Source: Ryuthela nishihirai
Taxonomy: Eukaryota > Arthropoda > Arachnida > Araneae > Heptathelidae
Direction of reading: 5' to 3'
DNA: 64,000 nucleotides
Assembly: GCA_038380435.1 (NCBI GenBank)
Contig: JAWZYU010000009.1
Span: 62,091,901-62,155,900 of the forward strand
Numbering within the stretch: the first letter of the stretch is position 1; every line of letters starts with the position of its first letter. The notes beneath the pieces are model-generated. The model worked only from the letters and a program-made list of their open reading frames with translations. It was not told the origin of the DNA and searched no databases. Of this stretch, positions 22,898 through 34,121 are shown piece after piece. A program made the position numbers and the translations under genes.

Positions 22898-24142
22898 CCG
22901 AAAACCCAAAACATTATGATCAGTGCGTCTTTATGCAAATCGAAGCAAATGCAGGTAAACGACGGCGCGTGTGAAGGTAATGAAACGGTACAAATAACAC
23001 CTAATACTGAGCTCTGTTAATCAGTATTATTTTCGCTCTTCAGATGGGAAAGGTAGCGGACTTAAGTGAGTCTGACAAAGGTCAAATTGTAATGGCCACA
23101 TGAGTGGGTCAGAGTATTTCCGAAGCGGCAAGGCTTGAGGGTGCTCACGGTCAACCCTGGTTACTTCAAAAAGTGGTTTGTGAAGGGAAAAACCACGAAA
23201 CGCCGGCAAGGTGTTGGCCGATCATGGCTCATCGATGCTAGAGATGAGCGAAGGCTATTCTGTATGGTACGAGCCAACTGAAGGAATACAGTGGCGCAAC
23301 TCGCCCGTAATTTGAATGCTGGTGACGGCAATAATGTGTCACAACACACATTACATCGAACCCGTCGAACACATTACATGGAACCGTTAAGTTCGCTACC
23401 TTTCCGTGTTGAAAATGAGGCTGCATGACGCAGTCTACTCCAAGTGCCCATGCTAACCTCAGTTCACCTTTGAAAGCGCATACATTGGGCATGCGATCAT
23501 CAAAACTACACTTTAAATAATTGGAAGAAAGTTGTCTGGTCTGATGAATCTCGTTTCCTGTTGCATCATGTGGACGGCTCGGTACGTGTGTGTCGTTTTT
23601 ACCTGGGGAAGTGTTGACACCAGGATGCACTGTGGGACGAAAACAAGTTGGTGGAGGAAGTGTAATGCTTTGGGCAATGTTCTTCTGGGAAATCCTGGGT
23701 CCAATCATTGGTGTGCAGGAAACTATGACGTCTACCACCTACCTAAACATCATTGCAGACCACGTACATCCTTTCATGGTAATGGTTACACCTAGTAGTG
23801 CCTACTTTCAGCAGGATAGTACGCCATGCCACACTACCCGGATTCTTCGAGAATGGTTCGCTGAACATGAGGAAGATATTTCCCTAGCAAACAAATTCTC
23901 CAGACATGAATCCAATCGAGCATCTCTGGTTTGTGTTGGAATAGCATATACGATCTACGGCGACTCAGCCACGTAACTTACAAGAAATAAAGTATGAGCT
24001 TGTAAAGTGTTGTACCAGATACCACAAGACATCTTTAAAAATCTTGTAGCATCCATGCTTTGCGGGTGAGAGCTATTTTGGCGGCACATGGAGGACCAAC
24101 ATCATAATAGGCAGGTTATCAGAATGTTTTGGCTCTTCGGTG
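22898..24142 (+). mobile_element. Tc1-like DNA transposon, complete ends
   Basis: The left end CCGAAAACCCAAAACATTATGA pairs with the right end TCAGAATGTTTTGGCTCTTCGGTG as inverted termini. Both are flanked by TA (22896-22897 and 24143-24144). A length of about 1245 bp is normal for the family. A second left end of the same family lies at 61944. Confidence 0.9.
23044..24110 (+). pseudogene. Tc1-like transposase, frameshifted (DD34E)
   Basis: Starts at the ATG at 23044 with DLSESDKGQIVMAT, followed by an in-frame TGA. The catalytic residues survive but in different frames: VWSDESRF (23540), FQQDSTPCHT (23808) and NPIEHLW (23909). GGGSVMLWAMFFW at 23650 is the usual glycine-rich block. The enzyme would cut at TA sites using a DDE active site. 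Several frameshifts and stops, including one at 23098, inactivate it. Confidence 0.88.
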
Positions 24143-24532
24143 TATATATTCTAGTATTGTTAGCATTGAAATATTCACATACCTTACTCAGAATACAAAA
24201 CTGTTTTAATTAATATAGGTTTACTCTAGAAGCTCTGTGATATTAACCCTTTCAGTATCTATGTGTACATATGAAAAAAACCCAAAAAAACATTCAACTA
24301 TTTTTAATTCATACGAAACTGTTTAATAACATACATTTTCGAAAATCATTTCCCTCATGAAAACATGCAGTGCATTTATTATTAATAAGGGTGTTTTTTA
24401 TTTTGTGCTTCAGTTTCTTATACTTCAGTACTTTGCTTATCTGCAGCTGTTTTATAGTTTTTTTATGCGAATATAAGAAATAAATTTCAATTATCAATCA
24501 ATAGTAATACACAGAATTACTTGTTGACATAA

Positions 24533-24720
24533 AAAATAAATACCCCCTCAAGCAGCTGCTTGCCACAGAGCCTGTTATTATATGCCATAGTAGAAGGTCT
24601 GTGAAGATGGCAGGACCTCAGCAGAAAAACGACACATACAACCATGCCTTGACCGGGGATCGAACTCAGGTCCCTCAGATCAGTAGCCAAGCGCGCTAAC
24701 CACTCGGCCACGGGATGGCT
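24533..24720 (-). repeat. SINE-B copy 3
   Basis: On minus it reads CCGAGTGGTTAGCGCGCTTGG (A box), CTGAGTTCGATCCCCGG (B box region), GTCGTTTTTCTGCTGAGGTC and the CAAGCAGCTGCTTGAGGGGG end. This is the best preserved head of the family here. Confidence 0.85.
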
Positions 24721-24749
24721 GTAGAAGTCAATAAATATTTATGCGGAAA

Positions 24750-24838
24750 TAATTATTTTTGCCGATGCGCGGGACTCTAATGCATATCTCTCCAGATTCA
24801 TGCCAGAGTGTTCTAACTATTAAACTAGCACGTGCTCC
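24750..24838 (-). repeat. tRNA-like relic, family C copy 1
   Basis: On minus: TAGTTTAATAGTTAGAACAC (A-box-like), GGCATGAATCTGGAGAG and TTAGAGTCCCGC (B-box-like). It shares layout with copies at 44758, 48868 and 49946. It is too degenerate to be a tRNA gene. Confidence 0.5.
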
Positions 24839-24839
24839 G

Positions 24840-26125
24840 TCATCAAATGATGGATAAACAATGGAGCCGATATTATTTTAGTGGTAGAAACAGTCTGATG
24901 AAACGTGGATTAAAGTACCACGCATCGTCAAAAATATTTTTTTTTTCCGCGTAAATATTTATAAATTAAAATTACTTTGATTTTGCCACACGGGAATGGA
25001 GGACAAGCTCATACTTTTTAACCTGAACCTTAACCACTTCAATTATTAAAGAGCACGAAGGCCAGCTAAAAAATATATTTGATACAATCATAAAATATAA
25101 ATACAGAATTGCACAATGCTGAATGATTCATTTAAGTCCTAAAATTTAGGTTGTTACAAGCTTTGAAAAAATTAACATTATTTGGAGACAAAAGTGAAAT
25201 CACAATATTATGTGTTTGAAACTAAAAATGGTGAAGTAGTTGCAGAATTTGTAAATTATTCACTAGCATCGGTGTAAGTGCTAAGGGCGATTCATTATTA
25301 TGACAGAGAAAATCTCTGAATACAATAATCGAAATCTGAATACATTTCATAAATAATCAAAAGCTGAATGTTTCTTACCGATTTCAATTATTAAACATTT
25401 CGATTAAAGAGTCGAAGACATAATCGAAAAGAAAATGTATTATATTTTTTTACTTAATTTTTTACAGTTATAAGCGAAATTGAAAATATAAATTATGATT
25501 TCATCCATTTCAGTTTGATATAAATGTAACTTAACTTCAAATGTGTTTTCTTCTTATACATTTCTTGATGTTCTCACAATAGAATAGTAACAAGACAGAC
25601 TTAATATCTTTGCATGTAAGAGTCCATTTGGATATCGGAACAGTTAAGATTGTTTGCTTAAAGTTTCTGTAATAATCTCTTTCGTGGAACGACATGACAA
25701 AAGTAAATCTTCGAGAGGATATTTTCTTCATAAAACTAATGTCATTCCTCCCATTTTAGATTTTAAAATGCGTTTTTTGTCGAATTGTTTCTTTAGCGTA
25801 TTCACTCAAACCCATGTGTTTTTAGGGACCAAAAGTCTGAATCATTTGTGGTTAAGTCACCGAAGAAGAAATTAATCTTTATGAACTGCTATATTTCTTG
25901 CTGTTACTGATAAACAACACAAAATTAATGGCAGATTTATATTGCATTAAATCATCGTCATCAGTATTACAATGATATGTATATGAATTTACCTAGAAAT
26001 CCTAAATTATCTGCTCGATAATCTCCTGTTGGACAGTTATGTTGCTAATCGACATGTATTTGTGCATGCTGTTTTAATTCTCAATATACTTATATTTCGT
26101 ATAAAATAAATATATGTATATTGAC
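24840..26125. other. AT-rich, nothing recognised
   Basis: Short frames only. No repeat structure was seen by eye. Confidence 0.45.
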
Positions 26126-26126
26126 T

Positions 26127-26590
26127 TTTGAGTGATGACTAACGGAAGTCTGACAGAAATCACGCTAATTCTAAAAATGATGCAGAAAGGTAGAGCGCTG
26201 AAATTTTGCACCTAGGAGTAATCCGGGTCATAGATCTCAGGGGAAATTCGAAATTTGACCTCTGACGTGTGCTCCAAGATAAAACAGAGGTCACCTATAG
26301 GTCAAACCATGATCTGCATGCTAGAAACGTGAAAATTAGTGTCTAGGGGTATTACGGGTTATAGATGTCGGAAACGTTATGGAATTTCCGATCTAGAAGA
26401 TTCTGCGATGTCAAAAGTCAAATTTAGATCTACTTGCGCTAGAGAGCTCAAAATTAAAGTCTGGGAGTGTTTCTGATCGCAGTCTGGGAAATGTGAAATT
26501 TCGAATGCAATGGGTCCTTCGAGGTCAAAGATGAAATTCCCGTATAACTTTGTTAGAGAATTTAAAGTTGGTGAGAAGAGCTACTTCGAG
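26127..26590 (+). repeat. Dispersed repeat F (GTCAAAGGTC type), copy 1
   Basis: It starts TGAGTGATGACTAACGG and contains about four degenerate units of roughly 110 bp. Each unit has a TAGAGA..GAAAATT..GTCTAGG block and a GACCTC/GTCAAA block. It is homologous, inverted, to 47080-47713. It is non-coding. Confidence 0.65.
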
Positions 26591-26724
26591 CAGTAGAACT
26601 AATAAATATTAAAAGGATTCAGATCTGGTGTCGCGTGGGTGTTGTATGGATGGTCTAGAAACGAAAAGTGCCGGAGCCACAAATTTATTTCTAGTAATAA
26701 ATATTCGCGACAAATAAAATGTAT

Positions 26725-27013
26725 GAGATTTCACACTAAAAATTTATGATTTGTATACCATCTAGATATCTCTCTAAAAGCAATAAATTTTCGCGAAAAA
26801 TCGTGTTTCAAATTTTACCGTCAATAATCGCATTAGTGTAAGAAACATGATGAAAAAGAAGAAAACGTTAGAAATTCTGATAAAAGCAAAGAATTACTCT
26901 TTAGTATCGAAGTCCAGAGCTTCAACACTTACTGTAATAATTAAATAATAATAATAAAATATTGTAGTTTGCTAAATAAAGAAATCTTTCAAAATTCATC
27001 TTATACTTTACAT
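26725..27013 (+). repeat. Diverged direct repeat G, left copy
   Basis: Shares ordered blocks (AGATATCTCT, AATCGCATTAGT, GCTTCAACACTTACTGTAA, TTATACTTTA) with 28130-28425. It ends at the TA before the Tigger left terminus. Confidence 0.6.
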
Positions 27014-27016
27014 ATA

Positions 27017-27987
27017 CAGGAGGATATCGCTGGGGGAGTTCCCGTTATCCATTTAGCTGCATATACAAATTATTCAAGAATTTGACGTAAAAATTCCCCC
27101 CACTTCCACGGATCACATCCGTGGACCAAAAATGACGGCGACAACGTAATTTCAAAAGAAAAGACCTTAACAGCTAAAGATTTAATAGAAACCTTCAGCA
27201 AAATTGATGAATCTGTAGATTATTGTAGGCACCATGATCATCCCTATGATCGTTATCCAAAAGTTGACCGTGAGCTGCGACATATTTTATCATGCTACAA
27301 AATAATTTTACAAGTAAAAATGCAAGATGGAACCCAAAGAACTTTAGAATCGTTCTTTGCAAAACGACAACCTATCACGAAGGATTCTGAACCTTAGGAA
27401 GGAAAGAATAGTATTTTTATTTCAAGGTCTTTCCAATTTTCACCCGACATACCTAGTAGGGGATCAGGAGATGACAGTAGATGGCTCCCTTCCCCACTAA
27501 CACTCCTGGATCCCCAAACACTACCAAATCTCTCCCAAAATCAATTTTCATCATTTCAATCAATCCCAATACTTCTATTAATGAATGTAATAAAAATCAC
27601 TGAAATGTTGAAACAATTTATTAAATTAATTGTTTGTGTCTAATTAAGGTTTCTTTGCAAAACAAAAATGCTCTACGCACCCACATACACAAATGTATGA
27701 GCATACAGCATACACAAAGCGTAAAATTGATGTCTTATTTTTACGATAAATAGATAGATAACTTATAATAGGTGATAAGTCATGGTAATTTCTAAAACAA
27801 ATGTATAATCAACATAATATCAGATGATCTGGTCCTTATTAAGGATCAATGCCTGTTTACATTAATTTGTTACCTATTAATGTTTGCCTAATCAATGCCC
27901 TGTGTTCATTTGTTTATGACCGAAAAATTCCAGCTTAAAGGGACTTTTTTGCGGTCCCAATTAACCACGGATAACGGGGACCTCCTG
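27017..27987 (+). mobile_element. Internally deleted pogo/Tigger-type DNA transposon
   Basis: The left end CAGGAGGATATCGCTGGGGG then TTCCCGTTATCCA matches the reverse complement of the right end (CAGGAGGTCCCCGTTATCCG). It is flanked by TA at 27015-27016 and 27988-27989. The CCCGTTATCC motif is characteristic of Tigger termini. At 971 bp it retains only the tail of its transposase. Confidence 0.85.
27150..27397 (+). pseudogene. Tigger transposase C-terminal remnant
   Basis: An open frame of about 80 codons reads KTLTAKDLIETFSKIDESVD, then DHPYDRYPKVDREL, and ends RTLESFFAKRQPITKDSEP before TAG at 27395. The LxSFF end is typical of Tigger/Jerky-like transposases. DNA-binding and DDD catalytic parts are missing. 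The frame is intact to the natural stop, so the deletion lies upstream. Confidence 0.75.
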
Positions 27988-28129
27988 TAGATATATCATT
28001 GTATATCTACGGAGATGACGAGTTATATACTTATATAGTAGTACATATTACCCTATATTCATATATTTTTGTATGTTTATCATCTTAATTCTCAATGTAT
28101 AGCGCATTTTACAAAGTAACTAAGTCCTT

Positions 28130-28425
28130 TCTGAGATTCTGTGTTAAATATTACGGTTTTTGAAGGTTCCAAATATCTCTAAATAAGAATGAGTTTTCTT
28201 GAAGAATCATACTCATGAGTTTTAGTCGTTCTAATCACATTAGTCGATGAAACAACAGAAAATAAAGAATGTTGGAAAATAATTCTGGGGAAGTATAGAG
28301 GAAGCATAAGCACAACGAAAGCTGGACTTCAACACTTACTGTAAGAGTATTAACGTAGTTTATTAAATTAGGAAACTCTTTCCAAATAAATAAATATAAA
28401 TTATACTTTATGACTATATATGGTA
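28130..28425 (+). repeat. Diverged direct repeat G, right copy
   Basis: Matches 26725-27013 in order at roughly 65-70% identity by eye. The two copies bracket the Tigger element and about 140 bp of extra DNA. Confidence 0.6.
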
Positions 28426-29070
28426 TATTTAGTTACATGCGGACCGAAAATAAATACAACGCTCCCATTTCGCTGCAATGAAGCCATCTTAGCACTATTC
28501 ATTATCACTAATTACATTAGTTAAACAGATTTTCTTATTACTTGGAGGAACGAGCTCTATGGCATTAGTTACAACAGCTAATGTTCACTTCTGCTTCTAG
28601 GAGGTAAGAATTAGTAGGCCTATTCTTTTCAAATAAATATTCGAGAAATTTACGACAGCACGACTAGAAGCTAAAAATAGGTAAATAATCTGAATATTTT
28701 AAAACATAGAGCGCTACAGTAAATGTCGAACGTGACAAATATAATGCAAATGCTTTTTTTTATAATGGAAGTACGTAGATCACTCCTACACATAGCAGGG
28801 AAATGGTGTAGAAGCTTTTCATAGCTTCTAATATAACAAAGAAAGAGGTAGGTCTAGAGGTTACGCTAACCTCTAGACATGTTGGGTTTGCAATGCTTAT
28901 ATAATTTTCTGGTATTGGATGTTTTTATAGCATTTTGCGTTACACAGGTTGGTAACCCAATAGAAGAGTAACTTCATTCAGTGCTGCACCCTGAAAAATT
29001 TCCCCAAATCCGCTTCCTCCAGTTCGTCTTACGAAGCAAGGTCTTGTCACTTTTGAATTTTCTTGATCAG
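28426..29070. repeat. Non-coding stretch with two adjacent hairpins
   Basis: 28852-28878 is a perfect 12-bp stem GTCTAGAGGTTA with a 3-nt loop. 28808-28830 is an 8-bp stem TAGAAGCT. No gene was recognised. Confidence 0.7.
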
Positions 29071-29432
29071 TTGGGTTGTTTTACTTCTGGGATACTTTTA
29101 TTTGCACACAATGGGGGAAACAGCCAGGTCACAAGGACCACAAGGGCTCATAGAAAATTGTTGAAGGGAACCACTGGACAGCTGTTATGACACAGATGGT
29201 AGCCTCCCCTCAAGGCCATCCAGCACGCTCTTCAACATAAATAGGTATGGCTCCTGCACACGGAACCACAACTTTGCACCCTATCAGACGGACGGTGGCG
29301 TTTACAAGCCCATCAATGCCCTCCACTGGTGGGGTTTCGCTGAGATAAATCTCAACGCTGACCCATGTGGGATTCGAACCTGAGAATTGCAATTACGAGC
29401 CTGAACGCTACTGAGTGAGTCACTATCACCGC
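29071..29432 (-). repeat. SINE-A copy 8
   Basis: Tail TTGGGTTGTTTTACTTC at the left, head ending ACTGAGTGAGTCACTATCACCGC at the right. It is diverged but near full length. Confidence 0.85.
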
Positions 29433-30151
29433 TTTCTTTTCCGAAGTCCCCTTCCTGCATATATAGGCTGAGGTGGTTGAATTTACTCCAGTGGAGCGAA
29501 ACTACCAGCAACAAATACATGCTGCATTTCTCACATTATAAGTATCGTTGCAGGAAAGCGATGTTAAATGTCTGAAATTAGAATTTTAAATATTTCATAG
29601 TTCTATTAAGATTTAAATATCGACAAACAACCTCAGAGATACTGGGCAGATAAATTGAAAAATCTACATATTTCCTCAAAAGAGAGTCAAATTTGATACC
29701 ATGTAATTTTTAAATAATGTTTTCATATGGAAATATGTGACTGAAGATAAATATCTCATTCGTGTCTATCTCTTTAATAGAGATACCAAAAAAAATTCCG
29801 TACTTAACGAGTTGCGGAAATTGGAACATTTGAAAGCAGTAAGACCAATCCAAGGAAACTCGTGCAAAATATGCATTCTTTGCTATTGCCTGTGAATCTT
29901 TGCTTTTACAGAACAGAAACCCATCAAGAAGACATATACAGGGTGTCCCAAAAATATAGGTACAAACTTTTAGGGGAGGTAGATAACATCTAAAGGAATG
30001 AGAATTGCATTGGAACCCATAACCGGACACGTCATGGGAAAGTGGTAGCAGAGGTACAAGATCTGAAACGAACAAGACAGTGATTAATGGGAAAAACATT
30101 TATTGGACATAATTATTACAAATGGCGTACTAGATGATACATTTCATAATG

Positions 30152-31612
30152 TTACAGCAGATGCTCGAAGTTTCCACCATGAAACGCGATGCATGCGTGA
30201 CACCGACGGAGCATTAATTGCCGGACACGGTCGAACACACCTGGAGTTTCTTTGATAGTAGCAGCAGCGCAGACGAGCCTTGCCACGAGATCCCTGTCAA
30301 ACTCCACAGGCGATTCATACACGGTAGCTTTGAGGGCCCCCCACAGAAAGAAATTAACGCTCGTTAAATCAGGTGAGCATGGGGGCCAGGCAACTGGTCC
30401 TGCACGCCCAATCCATCGTTGCCCAAAAGACATTGAAATGCACATGAACACACCTTCCATAATGGGGAGGCACCCCATCATGTTGAAACCACATGTTGCG
30501 TCTCGCATTTGCTGGAACATGGGCAAGTAAGCCTGGTAGAACCTGTTCCAGAAAGATCAGATATTTCATGGACGTCATGCGGGATGGTAAAAGGTATGGC
30601 CCGACTAAGCAGTCGCCGACCAAATCTGCCCACACTTTTACTGCGAAATGATGTTGTGCCGCATGGGTGCGCACACCGTGGGGGTTCTCGTGATCCCACA
30701 AACGTGCATTGTGCTGATTGAATACACCATCCCGAGTGAAACTGGCCTCATCAGTAAACAAAACATAAGCTGGGAAATACACATCTTGGGCACTTTCTTG
30801 GAGATACCACTCTGCAAAACGCACATGTGCAGGATGATCTGCGGGGAGAAGTAACTGAACCCTTTGGAGATGAAAGGGGTGTAAGGACTCGCCGTGCAAA
30901 ACATGCTGTACACTGCAGCGAGACACTCCTAAGGCAGAGGCAACGGCACATGTGCTGGTACTAGGATTAGTCTCTATGGCATCCAACACACTTTCTTCCA
31001 TGGCAGGAGTACGCATCGATCGTGACCTGCCCTCACTTCTTCTACCTCTTAATGACCTATAATTGCAAAAATTTTGATGCGCACGTGCAACAAAATGGTG
31101 GACCGGTACATGTCTGTGTGAGAAGCGTTCTTGATACACTCGTCCATTGCCCTCAGCTATTCCATACACTAAGTGCATATCTGCCAGCTCCCTGTGGGCG
31201 GGGGGGGGGGGGGCTCATTCGGTAGCGCGCCAGGCTCGTAATCTGTAGTTCCCAGGTTCGAGTCCCAGCTGGGTCAGCGTTGAGATTTATCTCCGCAAAA
31301 TTCCCCGCCCTGCCCACGGTCAGTAGGGGACACCGATGGGCTTGGAAAGGCCGCCGTCCGTCGGATGGGACGTTAAGCCGTGGCCCCGTCTGCGGGAGAG
31401 CCATACCCTGTGCACGTTGAAGAACACGCTGGATGGCCTTGACGGGAGGCTATCATCTGTCTCCCAACAGCTGTTCCAGTGGGTCCCCTCCCCCAACCTT
31501 CTCTGAGCTTTCGGGGTCCATGTGACCTGGCCATTTAGCCCATGGTGTGCAAAAAAGTGCCGCTCAGCGGTAAAACAACCCAACCCAGCTCCCTGTTTGA
31601 ATACCTTTGCAT
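30152..31612 (-). pseudogene. Mariner transposase, interrupted and mutated (DD41D-like)
   Basis: The apparent start is the ATG at 31612 (MQRYSNRELADMHLVYG). SINE-A copy 9 splits the frame after about eight codons. VLFTDEASFTRDG carries the first catalytic Asp and MWFQHDGVPPH the second. A frameshift near 30420 follows. The third site reads SPDLTSVNFFLWG, with Asn where this family has Asp, about 40 residues after the second. The end is GGNFEHLL. It would excise and insert at TA. Three independent lesions (insertion, frameshift, Asp to Asn) make it inactive. Confidence 0.9.
31196..31586 (+). repeat. SINE-A copy 9, inside the mariner transposase
   Basis: Full length, with a 14-G run at the 5' end, B box GGTTCGAGTCC (31255-31265) and an AACCCAACC end. 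The flanks CAGCTCCCTGT at 31185-31195 and 31586-31595 form an 11-bp target duplication (one base shared with the SINE end). Confidence 0.95.
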
Positions 31613-31814
31613 GCTCTTCATCAGCCAACTACCTCTCGAATGAGGAAATCAGAAATTTTCCCTCTAGCGCACTGATGAACAGCGCCGCCTATTGACTTAT
31701 GGTGACGTTTCCGGTTATGGGTTCCTATGCAATTCTCATTCCTTTAGATGTTATCTACTTCCCCTAAAAGTTTGTACCTATATTTTTCAGATACCCTGTA
31801 TACAGGAGTTTATC

Positions 31815-32882
31815 AGAATAATGGAAACATGTATTGTTTGTGGAGAACTTTTATTAAGAATCTGTAGGCTTTAATTAATAAACTTCGGGCTTTCAGAACA
31901 GACTCAGTTCGATGATAAATAGACTTATATAAATCATGCACATATGGTAATGGAATGTGGGACCATTATTCCTGTAAAATATGGCCCAACTGTGCCATTG
32001 ATGCTTGAGATAGAAAGTGTGATCTGACTTGGCGCTCCAGATATTCCCACAAATGTTTAATAATATTGAGGTCTGGAGATTGAGGTGATTAGGATAGCTG
32101 CTGTACCTCATCCTCATGCTGTGCAAATCCCAACTTGACACGTTTCACACAATGCATGGGTGCATTTTCTGCTTGAAAGCAGGGACGGTCATTAGGAAAC
32201 AATGCCCGCAACATGGCTGCAGGTGGTCCCTGAGAATGGATTCGTATGTTGTGGATGTGACACGACCTTGCAGAATAACTAATGGTCCTAAGGAATGCCA
32301 TGATATGGCACTCCACGCATCCACCTCCATGCTTTTCAGTTGGAACCAAACAGTCGGGGTGGTACGTTTCTGCAGGTTTTCATTAGACGTTCACTCTACC
32401 AGTGGTGGGAAACAATTGTAGCATGATTCATCAGACCAGATGACACGTTGCCAGTCTTTAGCATCCAGTTTTTATATGCTTTGCACCACCTTATACGTTT
32501 CGGCATTGATGTTGGTAATCAGAGGTTTGAGGATTGCCGCGTGGCCATAAATACCAGCACGATGAAGTTCCCGATGAACTGTTATGACAGAAACGGGATC
32601 ATTCCGAATGATGCTCAAACTGTGCTGCTATATGCGGTGCCGTGGGCTTGTGCTTCCGTTGTACAATCCGTGCCACTGTTCGCCTATCCCTATCTGAGAA
32701 CTTCGAATGGTGTCACACATTTGTATATTTGGAGGCAACGCCCTATCTTTTTTGATAAGTAGTCGTATTCTTTGATACAGTTCCTCGTGTTACACCTACT
32801 ATTTCCGCCATTCGGTTACTGAAGTTCCTGCAAGGCACGCACCAATGATCATGCCTTTTTGGAGGTCACTAAGATCTGACAT
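31815..32882 (-). pseudogene. Tc1-like transposase with two altered catalytic sites
   Basis: Begins at the ATG at 32882 (MSDLSDLQKGMIIGACLAGT). Recognisable blocks are SDESC near 32430 (first Asp), SAISWHSLGPLVILQGRVTS near 32290, FQAENAPMH near 32170 (Glu in place of the second Asp, Ala in place of Gln) and SPDLNIIKHLWEYLERQ near 32060 (Lys in place of the catalytic Glu). The C-terminal part continues to about 31815 with a stop near 31970. Frameshifts lie between these blocks. Confidence 0.88.
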
Positions 32883-32907
32883 TGTCGACAATTACACCAC
32901 AACAGCT

Positions 32908-33557
32908 ATTTGTTTTTATTTATACACCTAACAACCATGGTGATGTTAGGTCCAGGCCCTTCTACACCAGGTTCATTTAAAAACAATACAAAAAGTATAA
33001 AGGAAAACAAGAGAATATTTTGAATATTATACATATGAAATATATAAATTGTCATCATTCACTGAAGTGTCATAGTTGTAAAATTTAATAATTTTATGAT
33101 TAATAGTTTATTAGTTTAATAGTAAAACAAATAATAGTTTAAGGTTTAAAAATAAACATATAAGTAATACTGATATAGCAAATATGTGCATACATATTAG
33201 ACGTATTCCCTATCAAAGTAAGGCTGTGAAGAAATAAATTTCCGTTACAGAACGTTAAAGTACAAAGACTGAGTTGAAAAACCATAACTATAGAAACTTA
33301 AAACTGATTGATCGAGCTTTCCCATTGTTTGAGGGAAAATCCGGTTATATCCTGTTAAACAATGATGTCGCGAGCAGACAGTTAATAAGCAAATTGTAGC
33401 TTGCATTTCTGACGTCAACTCCTGGAAAATTCAACATAGCTTGCAAAGTAAACTGATTTATTACTAGTTGAGATAATTGCTGAAAATAAGTTTTGCATTC
33501 TTTTTCATAATGTAAACAATTTAATAATACATGTGAAAAGTTTCTTCACAATTACAG
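32908..33557 (-). mobile_element. Retroposon insertion with 16-bp target duplication
   Basis: TTACACCACAACAGCT occurs at 32892-32907 and again at 33558-33573. The 650 bp between them is AT-rich. Read on minus it ends ATAAATAAAAACAAAT, an A-rich tail, so it is a 5'-truncated non-LTR insertion. No protein is recognised, so only a 3' UTR may be present. Confidence 0.85.
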
Positions 33558-33626
33558 TTACACCACAACAGCTGTTTCACCTGCGCTTCTGGCACTACTA
33601 GGTGATGGCAGACATCTAACTTCTCC

Positions 33627-33638
33627 CCTTTATATACC
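33627..33638 (-). promoter_or_regulatory. TATA-box candidate of the Tc1-like element
   Basis: On minus GGTATATAAAGG lies about 100 bp inside the element end. In the uninterrupted element it would be close upstream of the transposase start. The retroposon now separates the two by 666 bp. Confidence 0.45.
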
Positions 33639-33735
33639 TCACATCGCGGGTGACGTCGTCCCTGTAGCATGCATACGGCGCATGCGTCTACTCCAGTCAC
33701 CATCAGTGTTTCCATTATTTTGATAAACCCCTGTA

Positions 33736-34120
33736 CATGAACTGTATATACTTTATATTGTCAATGCAGTGTAATCTCATTCAATCCAAGAATTGGATGG
33801 AGCTTTCGAAAAATGTGAAGCCAACAAATCCGCAGAACCCTGTTTTAGTATACAATAAGAAATTATACCATTTTTGACTAGACCAACTAATCTTGGAAAT
33901 CTTATACCAGTAGATCATTACATCTCAAGACGTTTTACGTTAGCATTATCAGGAAAGCTATTGTTTACTAAGCGTCGATTCATATAGTGATAATTATTGA
34001 TAAAGCTGTCTGTACAATGCATTTACATTTATCATTGATTAGAATACAGAAAGTTAGTGCTCTAAGATGCCAGAAGTTACTTATTGTCTGCAAGCAAAAA
34101 TAATCCCTGTTCTAAAGGTG
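33736..34120. other. Nothing recognised
   Basis: AT-rich, with no frame or repeat seen. Confidence 0.45.
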
Positions 34121-34121
34121 T

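Larger units (their letters stand above)
29939..31798 (-). mobile_element. Mariner-type DNA transposon with about 92-bp inverted termini
   Basis: The left CAGGGTGTCCCAAAAATATA and right (reverse complement) CAGGGTATCTGAAAAATATA termini match for about 92 bp with few mismatches. TA dinucleotides lie outside (29937-29938, 31799-31800). Removing the inserted SINE and one target repeat leaves about 1.46 kb, a normal mariner size. Confidence 0.93.
31803..33733 (-). mobile_element. Tc1-like DNA transposon carrying a nested retroposon
   Basis: Termini CAGGAGTTTATCAGAATAAT and (reverse complement of the right end) CAGGGGTTTATCAAAATAAT match for about 28 bp. TA flanks are at 31801-31802 and 33734-33735. 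Subtracting the 666-bp insertion gives 1265 bp, the expected size. The left end sits two bases from the end of the mariner element, so it inserted into a TATA at the mariner boundary. Confidence 0.93.

Noticed and set aside
23238..23738. 166-codon minus-strand frame
   Set aside because: It is antisense to the Tc1-like transposase and has no independent support.
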